Source: Mesorhizobium sp. (GTDB taxonomy: Bacteria > Pseudomonadota > Alphaproteobacteria > Rhizobiales > Rhizobiaceae). Taken from it: 64,000 nucleotides of DNA. The notes beneath the pieces were generated by a model, which saw nothing but the letters and a program-made list of their open reading frames with translations, had not been told where the DNA came from and searched no databases. Positions 16,532 through 25,212 of the stretch are shown piece after piece (positions within the stretch are counted from its first letter, which is position 1; every line of letters starts with the position of its first letter). Where the stretch lies: NCBI RefSeq assembly GCF_016793485.1, contig NZ_JAEULZ010000005.1, positions 25,907-89,906 on the forward strand, given 5' to 3'. The position numbers and the translations under genes were made by a program.

Positions 16532-16957
16532 ATGAACCGCATTCTCAAGACCGCCATCCTTTCCGTCGCGGTCGCCGCCACGACCCTTGCCGCCCTACCC
16601 GCCGCCAATGCCGGCGATCGCTACTGGCGTGGGCATGGTGGCAACGATCGCTATTATTCGAACCGCAACAACAGCAACGATCTGGCGGTCGCAGGCATTC
16701 TAGGCCTTGCGGCAGGCGCGCTGGTGGTCGGTCTGGCCTCGCAGCCCCAGCCGGAACCTATCTACGAAAATCCCTACCGCCAGCCGCGCCCGCGTCCGGT
16801 TCGTGATTACCCCGAGACCGTCTACTACGGCGGCGGGCTCGAGCCCTGGAGCCGCGGCTGGTACGAATATTGTTCCGACCGCTACCGCAGCTTCGATCCG
16901 CAGAGCGGCACGTTCGTCGGCTACGACGGACGCGAACGTTTCTGCGTGGCCAACTAA
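16532..16957 (+). CDS. BA14K family secreted protein
   Basis: The 141-residue precursor has a signal peptide (about 1-27, ANA-GD). An Asn/Tyr/Arg-rich stretch and a hydrophobic glycine-rich segment (about 50-70) come next, and the C-terminal BA14K-type block has two Cys (WYEYCSDRYRSFDP to RERFC). BA14K was described in Brucella as an immunoreactive protein with lectin-like properties; its exact role in other rhizobiales is unknown. The ATG at 16532 follows AAGGAGA. The frame extends upstream but without ribosome sites. Confidence 0.85.
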   Translation: MNRILKTAILSVAVAATTLAALPAANAGDRYWRGHGGNDRYYSNRNNSNDLAVAGILGLAAGALVVGLASQPQPEPIYENPYRQPRPRPVRDYPETVYYGGGLEPWSRGWYEYCSDRYRSFDPQSGTFVGYDGRERFCVAN

Positions 16958-16982
16958 ACCAGGCTAAGGTGGAAAACGTCCT

Positions 16983-17624
16983 TTAGACGAGGAACGGGTT
17001 GCTGCGCCGTTCCTCGCCGAACTGCCCTCCGGGCCCGTGGCCGCAGATGAAGCCGATATCGTCGCCAAGCGGCAGCAGCTTTTCCTTGATGGAGCGGATC
17101 AGCGCCGCGTGATCGCCGCCCGGCAGGTCGGTGCGGCCAATCGAGCCGCGAAACAGCACGTCGCCGACATGGGCGAACTTCGCCGTGCGGTTGTAGAAGA
17201 CTACATGGCCGGGCGCATGCCCCGGGCAGTGCAGCACCTCGAACTCGTGGCTGCCAAACGAAACCCTGTCTCCCTCGATGAGAAACCTGTCGGGCGCGCA
17301 GTTGCGCACCGCGTCGCCGACCCCGAACATCTTCGCCTGGCTCTCGATGTTCTCGAGCAATTGCCGGTCGGCCTCGTGCGGCCCGATGATCTCGACGCCG
17401 AGCGCCTCCTTGAGCTCCATGGCGCCGCCGGCATGGTCGATATGACCGTGGGTCAGCCAGATCGCGCCGGCCTTGATGCCGTTTTGTTCGAGTGCTTGCA
17501 GGATGCTGTCCACGTCGCCGCCCGGATCGACCACGACGCCCGTCTTGTCATCCATGTCGAAGAGGATCGTGCAGTTCTGCTGAAACGCGGTGACCGGTAA
17601 GATGCCGGCATTGAGCCTACCCAA
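16983..17624 (-). CDS. MBL-fold metallo-hydrolase (glyoxalase II-like)
   Basis: A 213-residue metallo-beta-lactamase fold protein. The metal-binding motif THGHIDHAGG is at about 58-67, further His are in HCPGHAPGHVVFY (about 132-144), and the late His of ICGHGPGG is at about 193-200. It lacks the C-terminal helical domain of classical glyoxalase II and resembles YcbL-type single-domain hydrolases. The start codon appears to be TTG at 17624 with AAAGGG upstream; no ATG exists near the conserved N-terminus (LPVTAFQQNC). The natural thioester or other substrate is unknown. Confidence 0.85.
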   Translation of the reverse strand: MGRLNAGILPVTAFQQNCTILFDMDDKTGVVVDPGGDVDSILQALEQNGIKAGAIWLTHGHIDHAGGAMELKEALGVEIIGPHEADRQLLENIESQAKMFGVGDAVRNCAPDRFLIEGDRVSFGSHEFEVLHCPGHAPGHVVFYNRTAKFAHVGDVLFRGSIGRTDLPGGDHAALIRSIKEKLLPLGDDIGFICGHGPGGQFGEERRSNPFLV

Positions 17625-17764
17625 GTGAAACCCTTTCCTGCCTGTACTGTCCGCCTACCCTAAAGCGGAGAACCGGACGCGCCGCGTTCTTAGCACATGA
17701 AGTATATTTAAGAGTCCCTTCATCCAAATCATCTTTATTTGCCCGACATTGAATTGCGGGGACC

Positions 17765-18463
17765 ATGACCATTATGAAGAGAATTCTGATATCCACGGCG
17801 GCAATCCTGCTTTCGGGCGCCGCCTTTGCCGCCGACGCCATCGTCGCGCCAGACTTGCCGCCCGTCGTTGAACTGAAGCCGGCCTTCGACTGGACCGGAG
17901 GGTTTGTCGGCCTGCATGGCGGCTATAGCTGGGCCGACTCCACGGCCGGCTACAACGATCCGCTGTATGCCTTCTTTGGCGGGCCCTTGTCCATGAAGCC
18001 CAGCGGCGGCTTCGGTGGCGTTCAGGCGGGCTACAATTACCAGGCCTCGAACAACCTCGTGGTCGGCTTCGACGCTTCGTTGTCCTATGCCGACATCAGC
18101 GACTCCATCCCGGACGTGCTCGCCGGTTCCGGCACGATCGAATCCAACACGGATTTCGTCGGCACCCTGAGGGCGCGCACAGGCTACGCGGCAGGCCAGT
18201 TCCTGCCGTTCGTTTCCGGCGGCCTCGCCTTCGCCCGCTCCGAGGCGTACTCCACGGATCTGGGCAGGGGCGACAGCAAGACCCAGGTCGGCTGGACCGC
18301 CGGCGCTGGCCTGGAAGTCGGCATCAACGAGCGCTGGTCGGTGGTCGGCGAATACATCTACACCGACCTCGGCAAGGAGACTTGGTTCGAGGGCGAGGCC
18401 TTTTCGTCCACCAGCGAGACGACGTCCAACGCCGCGCGCTTCGGCGTCAACATGCGATTCTAG
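17765..18463 (+). CDS. Outer-membrane beta-barrel protein (Omp25/Omp31-like)
   Basis: A 232-residue precursor with a signal peptide (cleavage near AFA-AD). The mature part has the hallmark DWTGGFVGLHGGYSWAD opening, alternating hydrophobic strands and a terminal Phe (FGVNMRF) as expected for an eight-strand barrel. It is related to rhizobial and Brucella Omp25/Omp31 and RopB. The ATG at 17765 is used; a second ATG at 17774 would still keep the signal peptide. A terminator follows. It probably stabilises the outer membrane. Confidence 0.9.
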   Translation: MTIMKRILISTAAILLSGAAFAADAIVAPDLPPVVELKPAFDWTGGFVGLHGGYSWADSTAGYNDPLYAFFGGPLSMKPSGGFGGVQAGYNYQASNNLVVGFDASLSYADISDSIPDVLAGSGTIESNTDFVGTLRARTGYAAGQFLPFVSGGLAFARSEAYSTDLGRGDSKTQVGWTAGAGLEVGINERWSVVGEYIYTDLGKETWFEGEAFSSTSETTSNAARFGVNMRF

Positions 18464-18475
18464 GCAATAAAATCC

Positions 18476-18503
18476 AACGGGCGGCCAAAAAGGTCGCCCG
18501 TTT
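18476..18503 (+). terminator. Terminator of the outer-membrane protein gene
   Basis: An 11-bp stem with one G-U pair (18476-18486 with 18492-18502) around AAAAA, with a short T run inside and after the right arm. Confidence 0.7.
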
Positions 18504-18524
18504 AGGCCTCGGCGTGCCGAGAGC

Positions 18525-18833
18525 CTACTTCTTCATCGCGCCCATGACCGCGCCGACGATTGCGGTCAGGATAGCGCCGCCGCCGGCGCCGCCGACGATG
18601 TTCGGTATGTTGAGCGAGCTGCCCATCCCGCCTACGGCATCCGCGACGGCCGCGGGATCAATCCCGGCGCCCATCAGGCTGTTGAGCAGCGCGCCACCCG
18701 CGACACCGCCGATCGCACCGCTCAGGATCTTGGGAAGCTGCGTCATTGCAGCCTGCTTCAATACGGCCCCGACTGCCTGGCCGCCGATGATACCCGTGAT
18801 GATTTGCACCACGATTGGAAGAAGACTTTCCAT
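18525..18833 (-). CDS. Small hydrophobic glycine/alanine-rich protein, unknown function
   Basis: The 102-residue product is nearly all Gly, Ala, Ile, Leu and Val, with GxxxG-like repeats (GIIGGQAVGA, GAIGGVAGGALL, GGAGGGAILTAIVGAVMGA) and a terminal KK. This pattern suggests glycine-zipper helices that pack in or on a membrane. AGGAGG lies nine bases before the ATG, which supports it as a real gene. No enzymatic motif is present and I do not recognise a named family. Confidence 0.7.
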   Translation of the reverse strand: MESLLPIVVQIITGIIGGQAVGAVLKQAAMTQLPKILSGAIGGVAGGALLNSLMGAGIDPAAVADAVGGMGSSLNIPNIVGGAGGGAILTAIVGAVMGAMKK

Positions 18834-18918
18834 CCCGATTCCCTCCTAGGACGCCGATCGATCGCGACTCGGCCCGCCAATCAGACGCTCAATACGACGA
18901 AAGTCAAATACCGAAGGC

Positions 18919-18953
18919 CAAAAGCACGATCGCCCGCTTGCGCGGGCGATCGT
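18919..18953 (-). terminator. Terminator of ilvE
   Basis: A perfect 12-bp stem (ACGATCGCCCGC 18926-18937 with 18942-18953) around TTGC. On the minus strand the stem is followed by a short U tract. Confidence 0.75.
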
Positions 18954-18976
18954 TATCAGGGCATGGGACGGCCGTT

Positions 18977-19867
18977 TTACTCGGCCGCGAGGGCCCGCTT
19001 GGGCTGAACCTCCGCCGAATAATCGTTCATCAGCGTCTCGGCGATCGTGCCGACCGTGAACTTGTATGGGCCGATCTCCGACACAGGGGTCACTTCCGCC
19101 GCGGTGCCGGTAAGGAAGCACTGCTCGAAGCCTTCGAGCTCTTCCGGCATGATCGCCCTCTCGATCACTTCGTAGCCGCGCCGCTTGGCGAGATCGATGA
19201 CCGTGCGACGGGTAATGCCATCGAGGAAGCAGTCCGGCTTCGGCGTATGGATCTTGCCGTCCTTGACGAAGAACACGTTGGCGCCCGTCGCTTCCGCGAC
19301 CTGTCCACGCCAGTCGAACATCAGCGCATCGGCATAACCCTTCGCTTCCGCCGCATGCTTGGAGATCGTGCAGATCATGTAGAGGCCGGCCGCCTTCGAC
19401 TTGGAGGGCGCCGTGCGCGGGTCGGGACGGCGGTATTCCGCGATGTCGAGACGGATGCCCTTCAGCTTCTGCGCCGGGTCGAAATAGCTCGGCCACTGCC
19501 AGATCGCGATCGCGACGTTGATACGGTTGTTCTGCGCCGACACGCCCATCTGCTCGCTGCCGCGGAAGGCGATCGGGCGGACATAGGCGTCCTTGAAACC
19601 CTGCTTCTTCAAGAGTTCGCGACAGGCGTCGTCGATCTGCTCGACGCTGTAGGGGATCTTGAAGCCGAGCAGGCGCGCCGATTCATGAAGCCGCTCCGTG
19701 TGTTCGGTCAGCTTGAAAATCTCGCCGCCATATGCGCGCTCGCCCTCGAATACCGCACTGGCATAGTGCAGGCCGTGGGTCAGCACGTGGATCTTGGCGT
19801 TCGCCCACTCCACGAATTCGCCGTTCATCCAGATGAATCCATCGAGTTTGTCGAAGGAAACGGTCAT
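18977..19867 (-). CDS. ilvE: Branched-chain amino acid aminotransferase
   Basis: A 296-residue class IV PLP aminotransferase. Family landmarks are the N-terminal GFIWMNGEFV, the conserved VRPIAFRG, the SKSKAAGLYM block containing the PLP lysine, and the glycine-rich EATGANVFFV and LTGTAAEVTPV motifs. It transfers amino groups between glutamate and Leu/Ile/Val keto acids. The ATG at 19867 follows GGAGG at 13 bases. It is divergent from a MarR-type gene, and the gap holds a large palindrome. Confidence 0.92.
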   Translation of the reverse strand: MTVSFDKLDGFIWMNGEFVEWANAKIHVLTHGLHYASAVFEGERAYGGEIFKLTEHTERLHESARLLGFKIPYSVEQIDDACRELLKKQGFKDAYVRPIAFRGSEQMGVSAQNNRINVAIAIWQWPSYFDPAQKLKGIRLDIAEYRRPDPRTAPSKSKAAGLYMICTISKHAAEAKGYADALMFDWRGQVAEATGANVFFVKDGKIHTPKPDCFLDGITRRTVIDLAKRRGYEVIERAIMPEELEGFEQCFLTGTAAEVTPVSEIGPYKFTVGTIAETLMNDYSAEVQPKRALAAE

Positions 19868-20062
19868 TGGGGTAACCTCCCGCGGGCCGGCGCCCACGTT
19901 ATCGTTGATCTGTTGATATCAGCCGGGCAATAGCGTTGTTGCGAGGCTAAAGCTTGGCGGATTTGGAACGCGAAGGCAAATTCATGATATTCCGGTGATG
20001 CCGGAGCAAACTTGCCTTTTCGTTCGCAATAATTCGAAAAGCTTGGCAAAAATTACCATCCG

Positions 20063-20099
20063 GCCGAAAATATGTCAATGGTACTGACGTATTTTCGGC
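20063..20099. promoter_or_regulatory. Near-perfect 15-bp inverted repeat upstream of the MarR-type gene
   Basis: GCCGAAAATATGTCA (20063-20077) and TGACGTATTTTCGGC (20085-20099) are inverted repeats with one mismatch and a 7-bp spacer. The right arm ends 16 bp before the MarR-type start, so binding would block its translation-start region or promoter. Autoregulation by the MarR protein is the simplest reading. Confidence 0.65.
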
Positions 20100-20115
20100 A
20101 AGCGCGAGAATCGAT

Positions 20116-20655
20116 ATGGCCGACGGCGCCGCAGCAAAACCGATCAAGACCGCCCTCACCAACGATGACGGCATCGATCTTACGATCATCGAACTGCTGT
20201 TCTTCGCCTATCGAGACTTCACCTCCGATCCCGACAAGATCCTCGCGGAATACGGTTTCGGGCGCGCCCACCATCGGATCGTGCACTTCGTGAATCGCAT
20301 GCCCGGTCTGACGGTGGCCGAACTGCTCGACGTGCTGAAGATCACCAAGCAGAGCCTTGCCCGCGTGTTGAAGCAGTTGATCGACACCGGTCATATCGTC
20401 CAGGTTCAGGGACCGCGCGACCGCCGCCAGCGCGAGCTCTACCCCACAGCGAAGGGCCGCGCCCTGGCGCTCGCCTTGGCGCTGCCACAGTCGCGCCGTA
20501 TCCACGACGCATTGCTGGAGGCAGTCCCCGGGGACCGGGCGACCGTCGAACGGTTTCTCAAGGCGCTCGTCAATCCCGAGCTCAGGCCGCAGATCGACAA
20601 CCTGCCGGTCGACAGGGCCGGCAAAATCGTAGGACGGGACAATGGAGACGAGTGA
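20116..20655 (+). CDS. petP: MarR family regulator, PetP-like
   Basis: A 179-residue MarR-type winged-helix protein. The DNA-binding part runs from AEYGFGRAHHRIVHF through LTVAELLDVLKITKQSLARVLKQL to the wing DRRQRELYPTAKG. It overlaps the downstream response regulator by 14 bases. This MarR/OmpR-type pair matches PetP/PetR of Rhodobacter capsulatus, which are needed for cytochrome bc1 formation there. The assignment rests on gene pairing and sequence likeness. The petABC genes are also in this window. Confidence 0.8.
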   Translation: MADGAAAKPIKTALTNDDGIDLTIIELLFFAYRDFTSDPDKILAEYGFGRAHHRIVHFVNRMPGLTVAELLDVLKITKQSLARVLKQLIDTGHIVQVQGPRDRRQRELYPTAKGRALALALALPQSRRIHDALLEAVPGDRATVERFLKALVNPELRPQIDNLPVDRAGKIVGRDNGDE

Positions 20656-21361
20656 CAGAACGTCTGGCCCGGCGGCGCCGGGCGACGATGCGCCTCACCT
20701 TCTGGTCGTCGACGACGACACGCGCATCCGCAATCTGCTTAAACAGTATCTGTCCGAGAACGGCTTCCGGGTCACGGTTGCGGGCAACGCGGCGGAAGCC
20801 AGGCGCAAGCTGGAAGGTCTCGATTTCGACCTGCTGATCGTTGACGTGATGATGCCGGGCGAGAACGGCGTCGAGCTCACCCGATCGCTCAGGCAGCATA
20901 AAAGTGTTCCCATCCTCATGCTGACGGCCCTGTCGGAGACCGACAGCCGCATCGCCGGACTGGAAGCCGGCGCCGACGACTACCTGCCGAAGCCCTTCGA
21001 CCCGCGCGAGCTGATCCTGCGCATCAACAACATCCTGAGGCGTGGCGGTCCCGCCGCCACCCCGAAGGTCGAGCAACTCGTCTTCGGCCCCTACACCTTC
21101 CAGATCGCGCGGCGCGAACTGAAGCGCGGGGGCGAGCCGTTGAAGCTGACCGACCGCGAGCAGGAAATCCTCGCTATCTTCGCCAGCCGGGCGGGCGAGA
21201 CCATTCCGCGCCACGAACTGGTGGCGGGCGAGGCCGATGTCGGCGAACGCACCATCGACGTGCAGATCAACAGGCTGCGCCGCAAGATCGAGCGCGACCC
21301 CTCCAACCCCGTCTGGCTGCAGACCGTGCGGGGCGTCGGCTATCGCCTGAGCATCGAGTAG
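20642..21361 (+). CDS. petR: OmpR-family response regulator, PetR-like
   Basis: The 239-residue protein has a receiver domain (about 19-133) with acidic pair VDDD, phosphoacceptor Asp in LLIVDVMMPGENG (Asp68) and the conserved Lys of YLPKPFD. A winged-helix output domain (about 145-235) follows, with ERTIDVQINRLRRKIE and GVGYRL. AGGA precedes the ATG. It is cotranscribed with petP, and an EnvZ-like kinase lies 1.6 kb downstream, separated by the opposed cls gene. Confidence 0.88.
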   Translation: METSDRTSGPAAPGDDAPHLLVVDDDTRIRNLLKQYLSENGFRVTVAGNAAEARRKLEGLDFDLLIVDVMMPGENGVELTRSLRQHKSVPILMLTALSETDSRIAGLEAGADDYLPKPFDPRELILRINNILRRGGPAATPKVEQLVFGPYTFQIARRELKRGGEPLKLTDREQEILAIFASRAGETIPRHELVAGEADVGERTIDVQINRLRRKIERDPSNPVWLQTVRGVGYRLSIE

Positions 21362-21367
21362 TCCGGA

Positions 21368-22807
21368 TCAGAAGAGCGGGCCGAGGATCGCGACGGTGTT
21401 GTTCAGAAGCCTGCGCGGCATCGACCAGCGCGCCACCTCGCCGCGCGTCACCTCGCGCGACTGTTCCAGATAGCTCTTCTGGCGCGCCCGCATCGCCACC
21501 GTCAGTTCCGGGTCGTAGACGAGGATGTTGTTCTCGTAGTTCAGTTCGAGGCTGCGCCTGTCCATGTTGGCGGAGCCGATCAGCATGATCTCGCCGTCGA
21601 CCGTCAGCGACTTCGTGTGCAGGAGGCCCGCGCCGTATTCGTGAATCTTCACGCCCGCGGCGAGCAGGTCGGCATAATAGCTCCGGCTCGCCGCACCGAC
21701 GATCCAGGAATCATTGCGGGCCGGAAAGATGATCGTCGTGTCGACGCCGCGATAGGCGCAGGCGCAGATGGCCGTCTGCAGCGCATCGTCCGGGATGTAG
21801 TAGGGCGTGGTGATGATAAGTTCGCGCCTCGCGGCGAAGACCAACGACTGGAACACCTCCTGCATCGCCGAATAGCGCACGGTCGGGCCGGTGCCGATGA
21901 CCTGCGCGGGCATTGATGTTCCGTCCGTCAAAGCAGGCGCTTTCAGCAGGTCGCCGAGGTCCTCCCTCACGCCGGCCATCCAGTCGCCGGCAAAGAGAAG
22001 CTGGTTCTGGTGAGCGATCGGCCCCTCGAAGCGCACCATGGCGTCCACCCACGGCGCATAGCGCGGCTTCACGCGGAACTCCGGGTCGGCGCAGTTCTGG
22101 CTGCCGCAATAGGTGATGGTCCCGTCTATGACGACGATCTTGCGGTGGTTGCGAAGGTCGATCCGGCTCGTCATCAGCCGCAGCAGCGGATTGCCGACCG
22201 CCAGTCCGCTTGCCACCTTGACGCCGGCCTGTCGCATGTCCTCCCAGTGATGCGAACGGACAAGCGCGCGCGAGCCGAGATCATCGACCATCGCCCGGCA
22301 GGCGACGCCGCGCGCCGCGGCGCGCTTGACCGCATCGATCACCTTGCAGCCGTTGTTGTCGGCGAGCCAGATGTAGAAGAGCAGGTGGACGTGGTCTTTC
22401 GCGGCATCGATATCGGCAACCATCGCATCGATCGTCGCGTTGGAATCGGCCGGCAAATGGCCGCTGTTGCCGCCGATCGGCCCGAACCCGCTCACCGACT
22501 GTCCGAGCCGGAAAAGGTTCCGGTAACGCTCAGGCACGATCTCCTCGCTGCCTTCGGTGTAGCGCGGAATACGCGACAGCGCCTCGCGAACGCGCGTCAC
22601 CCGCCGCCGCCCGATGTTCACCTCGCCCAGCAGCAGGTAGGCGACGATCCCGACCTCGGGCACCGCGCCGACCACCACAAGCCAGGCGATCCGCGAGGCT
22701 GGCGTCCGGTTCGGCCTCAAAAGGATGCGCGCCATGATGGCCAGCCTGATCGCGATGCTGACGAGCGGGTAGATGCTGAGCAGCTCGTAGGTAAGTTCAG
22801 ACGACAT
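21368..22807 (-). CDS. cls: Cardiolipin synthase
   Basis: A 479-residue member of the phospholipase D superfamily. Two transmembrane helices at the N-terminus (about 10-30 and 40-62) precede two HKD motifs, HRKIVVIDGTITYCGSQN and HTKSLTVDGEIMLIGSAN. It condenses phosphatidylglycerols to cardiolipin at the inner membrane. The ATG at 22807 follows GGGAG; the longer open frame has no ribosome site. It lies convergent with petR (6-bp gap), and the intervening opposed gene separates the regulator from its likely kinase. Confidence 0.92.
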   Translation of the reverse strand: MSSELTYELLSIYPLVSIAIRLAIMARILLRPNRTPASRIAWLVVVGAVPEVGIVAYLLLGEVNIGRRRVTRVREALSRIPRYTEGSEEIVPERYRNLFRLGQSVSGFGPIGGNSGHLPADSNATIDAMVADIDAAKDHVHLLFYIWLADNNGCKVIDAVKRAAARGVACRAMVDDLGSRALVRSHHWEDMRQAGVKVASGLAVGNPLLRLMTSRIDLRNHRKIVVIDGTITYCGSQNCADPEFRVKPRYAPWVDAMVRFEGPIAHQNQLLFAGDWMAGVREDLGDLLKAPALTDGTSMPAQVIGTGPTVRYSAMQEVFQSLVFAARRELIITTPYYIPDDALQTAICACAYRGVDTTIIFPARNDSWIVGAASRSYYADLLAAGVKIHEYGAGLLHTKSLTVDGEIMLIGSANMDRRSLELNYENNILVYDPELTVAMRARQKSYLEQSREVTRGEVARWSMPRRLLNNTVAILGPLF

Positions 22808-23013
22808 CCACTCTCCCGCCAGGGTGGCCGACACGGCCGGCATTTGTGCACAATTCGCGGATAAAGGCACTATCGCGGACACTGGTGGCAAGTCCCGGGC
22901 CTGGCGCCTTCAAACAAGGCAAGGTTCCCGAAGCGGCTGACCTATCCTACAATAGCTTGGAAGAGATGCCGGCGATGGCCCTAGCTGCCTGACGCGCAGC
23001 GCAACGGAAGACG

Positions 23014-24522
23014 ATGGCAAGCACCGAGATCGAAAGCAGGAACCAGCCGCAGGGAAGCTTCACCGCCCGCCGCAAGCGTGCGACCGCAGCCGTGTCGAAC
23101 GCCTGGCGCGGAGCTTTGGCACGTGCCTGGGGCCTGCTGCCCGAGCCGCTCTCCAGCCGACTCGTCAAAGGCCAGCAGGCGATGTCCGCCCCCTGGAACC
23201 GCTTCTGGCGACGAGTGGGCATCTACCTGCCGAAGCGGCTCTACACGCGCTCGCTGCTTATCGTCATCACGCCGATGATCCTGCTGCAGTCGGTCGTTAC
23301 CCTCGTCTTCATGGAGCGGCACTGGCAGACGGTGACCCAGCGCCTTTCGATGGCGACCACGCGCGACCTCGCGGCGATCATCGAGATGATCGAGACCTAT
23401 CCAAACGAGGATGACTACGCCAACCTCATCCGCATCGCCCAGGAGCGTCTGTCGATGAAAATCGACATCCTGCCGCCCGACCCCCTGCCCCCGCCCGGCC
23501 GCAAGCCGTTCTTCTCCATCCTGGACCAGATCCTGTCGTCGGAAATCACGAGGCAGATCAACCGGCCGTTCTGGATCGACACGGTCGGAGATTCCCGCGT
23601 CCTCGAAGTCCGCATCCAGCTCGAGGACAAGGTGTTGCGCGCGTTCATTCTCCGCAATCAGGCCTATGCGTCCAACACGCATATCTTCCTCGTCTGGATG
23701 GTCGGCACCTCGCTGGTGCTGCTGATGATCGCGATCCCGTTCCTGCGCAACCAGATCAGGCCGATCCTAAAGCTCGCGGAGGCGGCGGAGAGCTTCGGCA
23801 AGGGCCGTCCGATGCCGGAGGATTTCAAGCCGCGCGGCGCCGAGGAAGTCCGCCGTGCCGGTCTTGCGTTCATCCAGATGCGCGAGCGCATCGAGCGCCA
23901 GATCGAACAGCGCACGGCCATGTTGTCGGGCGTCAGCCACGACCTGCGCACCATCCTGACCCGCTTCAAGCTGCAACTGGCGTTGTCGGGCTCCAAGCCC
24001 GACTTCAAGGAACTGAACCGCGACATCGACGACATGCAATCGATGCTGGAAGGCTATCTCGAATTCGCTCGCGGCGAAGCGGCGGAGGACAAGGGCCGTC
24101 TCGATCTGTCTGCCTATCTCGATACGCTGGCCAAGGAGGCCAAGCTCAGACATCGTGAGCTTTCGACCTCGCTGGCCGGCGACCCCAACATCCAGGTGCG
24201 TCCGAAAGCCTTCGACCGGCTGCTGTCAAACGTGATCGGCAATGCGTTCCGCTATGCCGGGAAGATCCGGGTCGAAGCCACCCACGCCAAGGGCTCGCTC
24301 ATGGTGATCGTCGACGATGACGGTCCGGGAATACCTGAGGACGCTCGCGACGAGGTGTTCAAGCCCTTCGTGCGGCTCGACGAGGCGCGCAACCTCGATT
24401 CCAGCGGCACCGGCCTCGGCCTGTCGATCGCCCGCGACATCGCCCGCAGCCACGGCGGCGACATTACGCTTGGCGACAGCCCGATGGGCGGCCTGCGGGT
24501 GATCGTAAGGGTCCCGGCCTGA
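23014..24522 (+). CDS. EnvZ-like sensor histidine kinase
   Basis: A 502-residue membrane kinase. It has an unusually long basic cytoplasmic N-terminus (1-78), TM1 about 79-100, a periplasmic loop of about 120 residues, TM2 about 224-243 and HAMP about 245-297. The phosphoacceptor His309 is in SGVSHDLRTILTRFKL, and the ATPase domain has N box, DDDGPGIP and GTGLGLSIA. It resembles alphaproteobacterial EnvZ-type kinases. The OmpR-type regulator at 20642 is the nearest partner. The signal is unknown. Confidence 0.88.
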   Translation: MASTEIESRNQPQGSFTARRKRATAAVSNAWRGALARAWGLLPEPLSSRLVKGQQAMSAPWNRFWRRVGIYLPKRLYTRSLLIVITPMILLQSVVTLVFMERHWQTVTQRLSMATTRDLAAIIEMIETYPNEDDYANLIRIAQERLSMKIDILPPDPLPPPGRKPFFSILDQILSSEITRQINRPFWIDTVGDSRVLEVRIQLEDKVLRAFILRNQAYASNTHIFLVWMVGTSLVLLMIAIPFLRNQIRPILKLAEAAESFGKGRPMPEDFKPRGAEEVRRAGLAFIQMRERIERQIEQRTAMLSGVSHDLRTILTRFKLQLALSGSKPDFKELNRDIDDMQSMLEGYLEFARGEAAEDKGRLDLSAYLDTLAKEAKLRHRELSTSLAGDPNIQVRPKAFDRLLSNVIGNAFRYAGKIRVEATHAKGSLMVIVDDDGPGIPEDARDEVFKPFVRLDEARNLDSSGTGLGLSIARDIARSHGGDITLGDSPMGGLRVIVRVPA

Positions 24523-24567
24523 GACAGCGGAGCTGGACAAGGGAAGGCGAAGCAACTACGTACTTAT

Positions 24568-24578
24568 AGGTAATACCT
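24568..24578. promoter_or_regulatory. Palindrome before the first toxin-antitoxin module
   Basis: AGGTAATACCT is a perfect 11-bp palindrome 21 bp upstream of the antitoxin start. Ribbon-helix-helix antitoxins bind such short palindromes to autoregulate. Confidence 0.5.
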
Positions 24579-24598
24579 TTCACTACGGAGGCCGCTTT

Positions 24599-24877
24599 AT
24601 GGCAACGGCAACGTCGATCAAGCTTGATGAAGATTTGAAGGGCCGCATCCAGCATCTGGCCGAGGCGCGCCGTCGCAGTGCGCACTGGATCATGCGAGAA
24701 GCCATCGCACAGTATGTCGAGCGCGAGGAACAGCGCGAAACCCTGCGGCAGGACACGCTGCGGGCTTGGGAGGAATTTCAGGCAAGCGGGCTTCATGCCA
24801 CGGCCGACGAAGTCGACAAGTGGCTCGCGAGTTGGGGCGCCGAGAACGAGCAACCGGCGCCTGAATGCCACAAGTAG
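24599..24877 (+). CDS. Ribbon-helix-helix antitoxin
   Basis: A 92-residue protein with an N-terminal ribbon-helix-helix (TSIKLDEDLKGRIQHLAE, then SAHWIMREAIAQYVERE) and an acidic C-terminal tail that would wrap the toxin. GGAGG sits seven bases before the ATG. It overlaps the RelE/ParE-like toxin gene by 13 bases. The pair forms a type II toxin-antitoxin module placed after the sensor kinase. Confidence 0.88.
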   Translation: MATATSIKLDEDLKGRIQHLAEARRRSAHWIMREAIAQYVEREEQRETLRQDTLRAWEEFQASGLHATADEVDKWLASWGAENEQPAPECHK

Positions 24878-25158
24878 TCTTCGCTCCGGCTGCAATTCGG
24901 GACTTGCGTCGATTGCGCGAGTTCTTGCAGCCAAAGAATGCCCAGGTAGCGCGCCGGGCTGGCGAAGCGATACGACAGGGACTGAATGCACTGGGCCAAT
25001 ACCCACGCATGGGCCGGATGGTAGATGAACTCCCCGAAAACTATCGCGAATGGCTGATCGATTTCGGCGATAGCGGATACGTCGCGCGGTACCGTGTTGA
25101 TGATGATGCAATCATGATCCTCGCGATCCGTCATCAGAAAGAGGCCGGCTACAAATAG
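24865..25158 (+). CDS. RelE/ParE superfamily toxin
   Basis: A 97-residue protein with the superfamily layout: an N-terminal strand (QVVFAPAAIRDL), two helices, then the C-terminal sheet (GYVARYRVDDDAIMILAIRHQ). The RHQ ending is typical of ParE/RelE toxins. Targets in the family are gyrase (ParE) or ribosome-bound mRNA (RelE); sequence alone does not decide. It overlaps the antitoxin gene, as usual. Confidence 0.87.
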   Translation: MPQVVFAPAAIRDLRRLREFLQPKNAQVARRAGEAIRQGLNALGQYPRMGRMVDELPENYREWLIDFGDSGYVARYRVDDDAIMILAIRHQKEAGYK

Positions 25159-25212
25159 ACCTCCCCTGCCCGATTCATGCGCCTGTCATGAAACGGTGGT
25201 CAAAGGCGCGTC

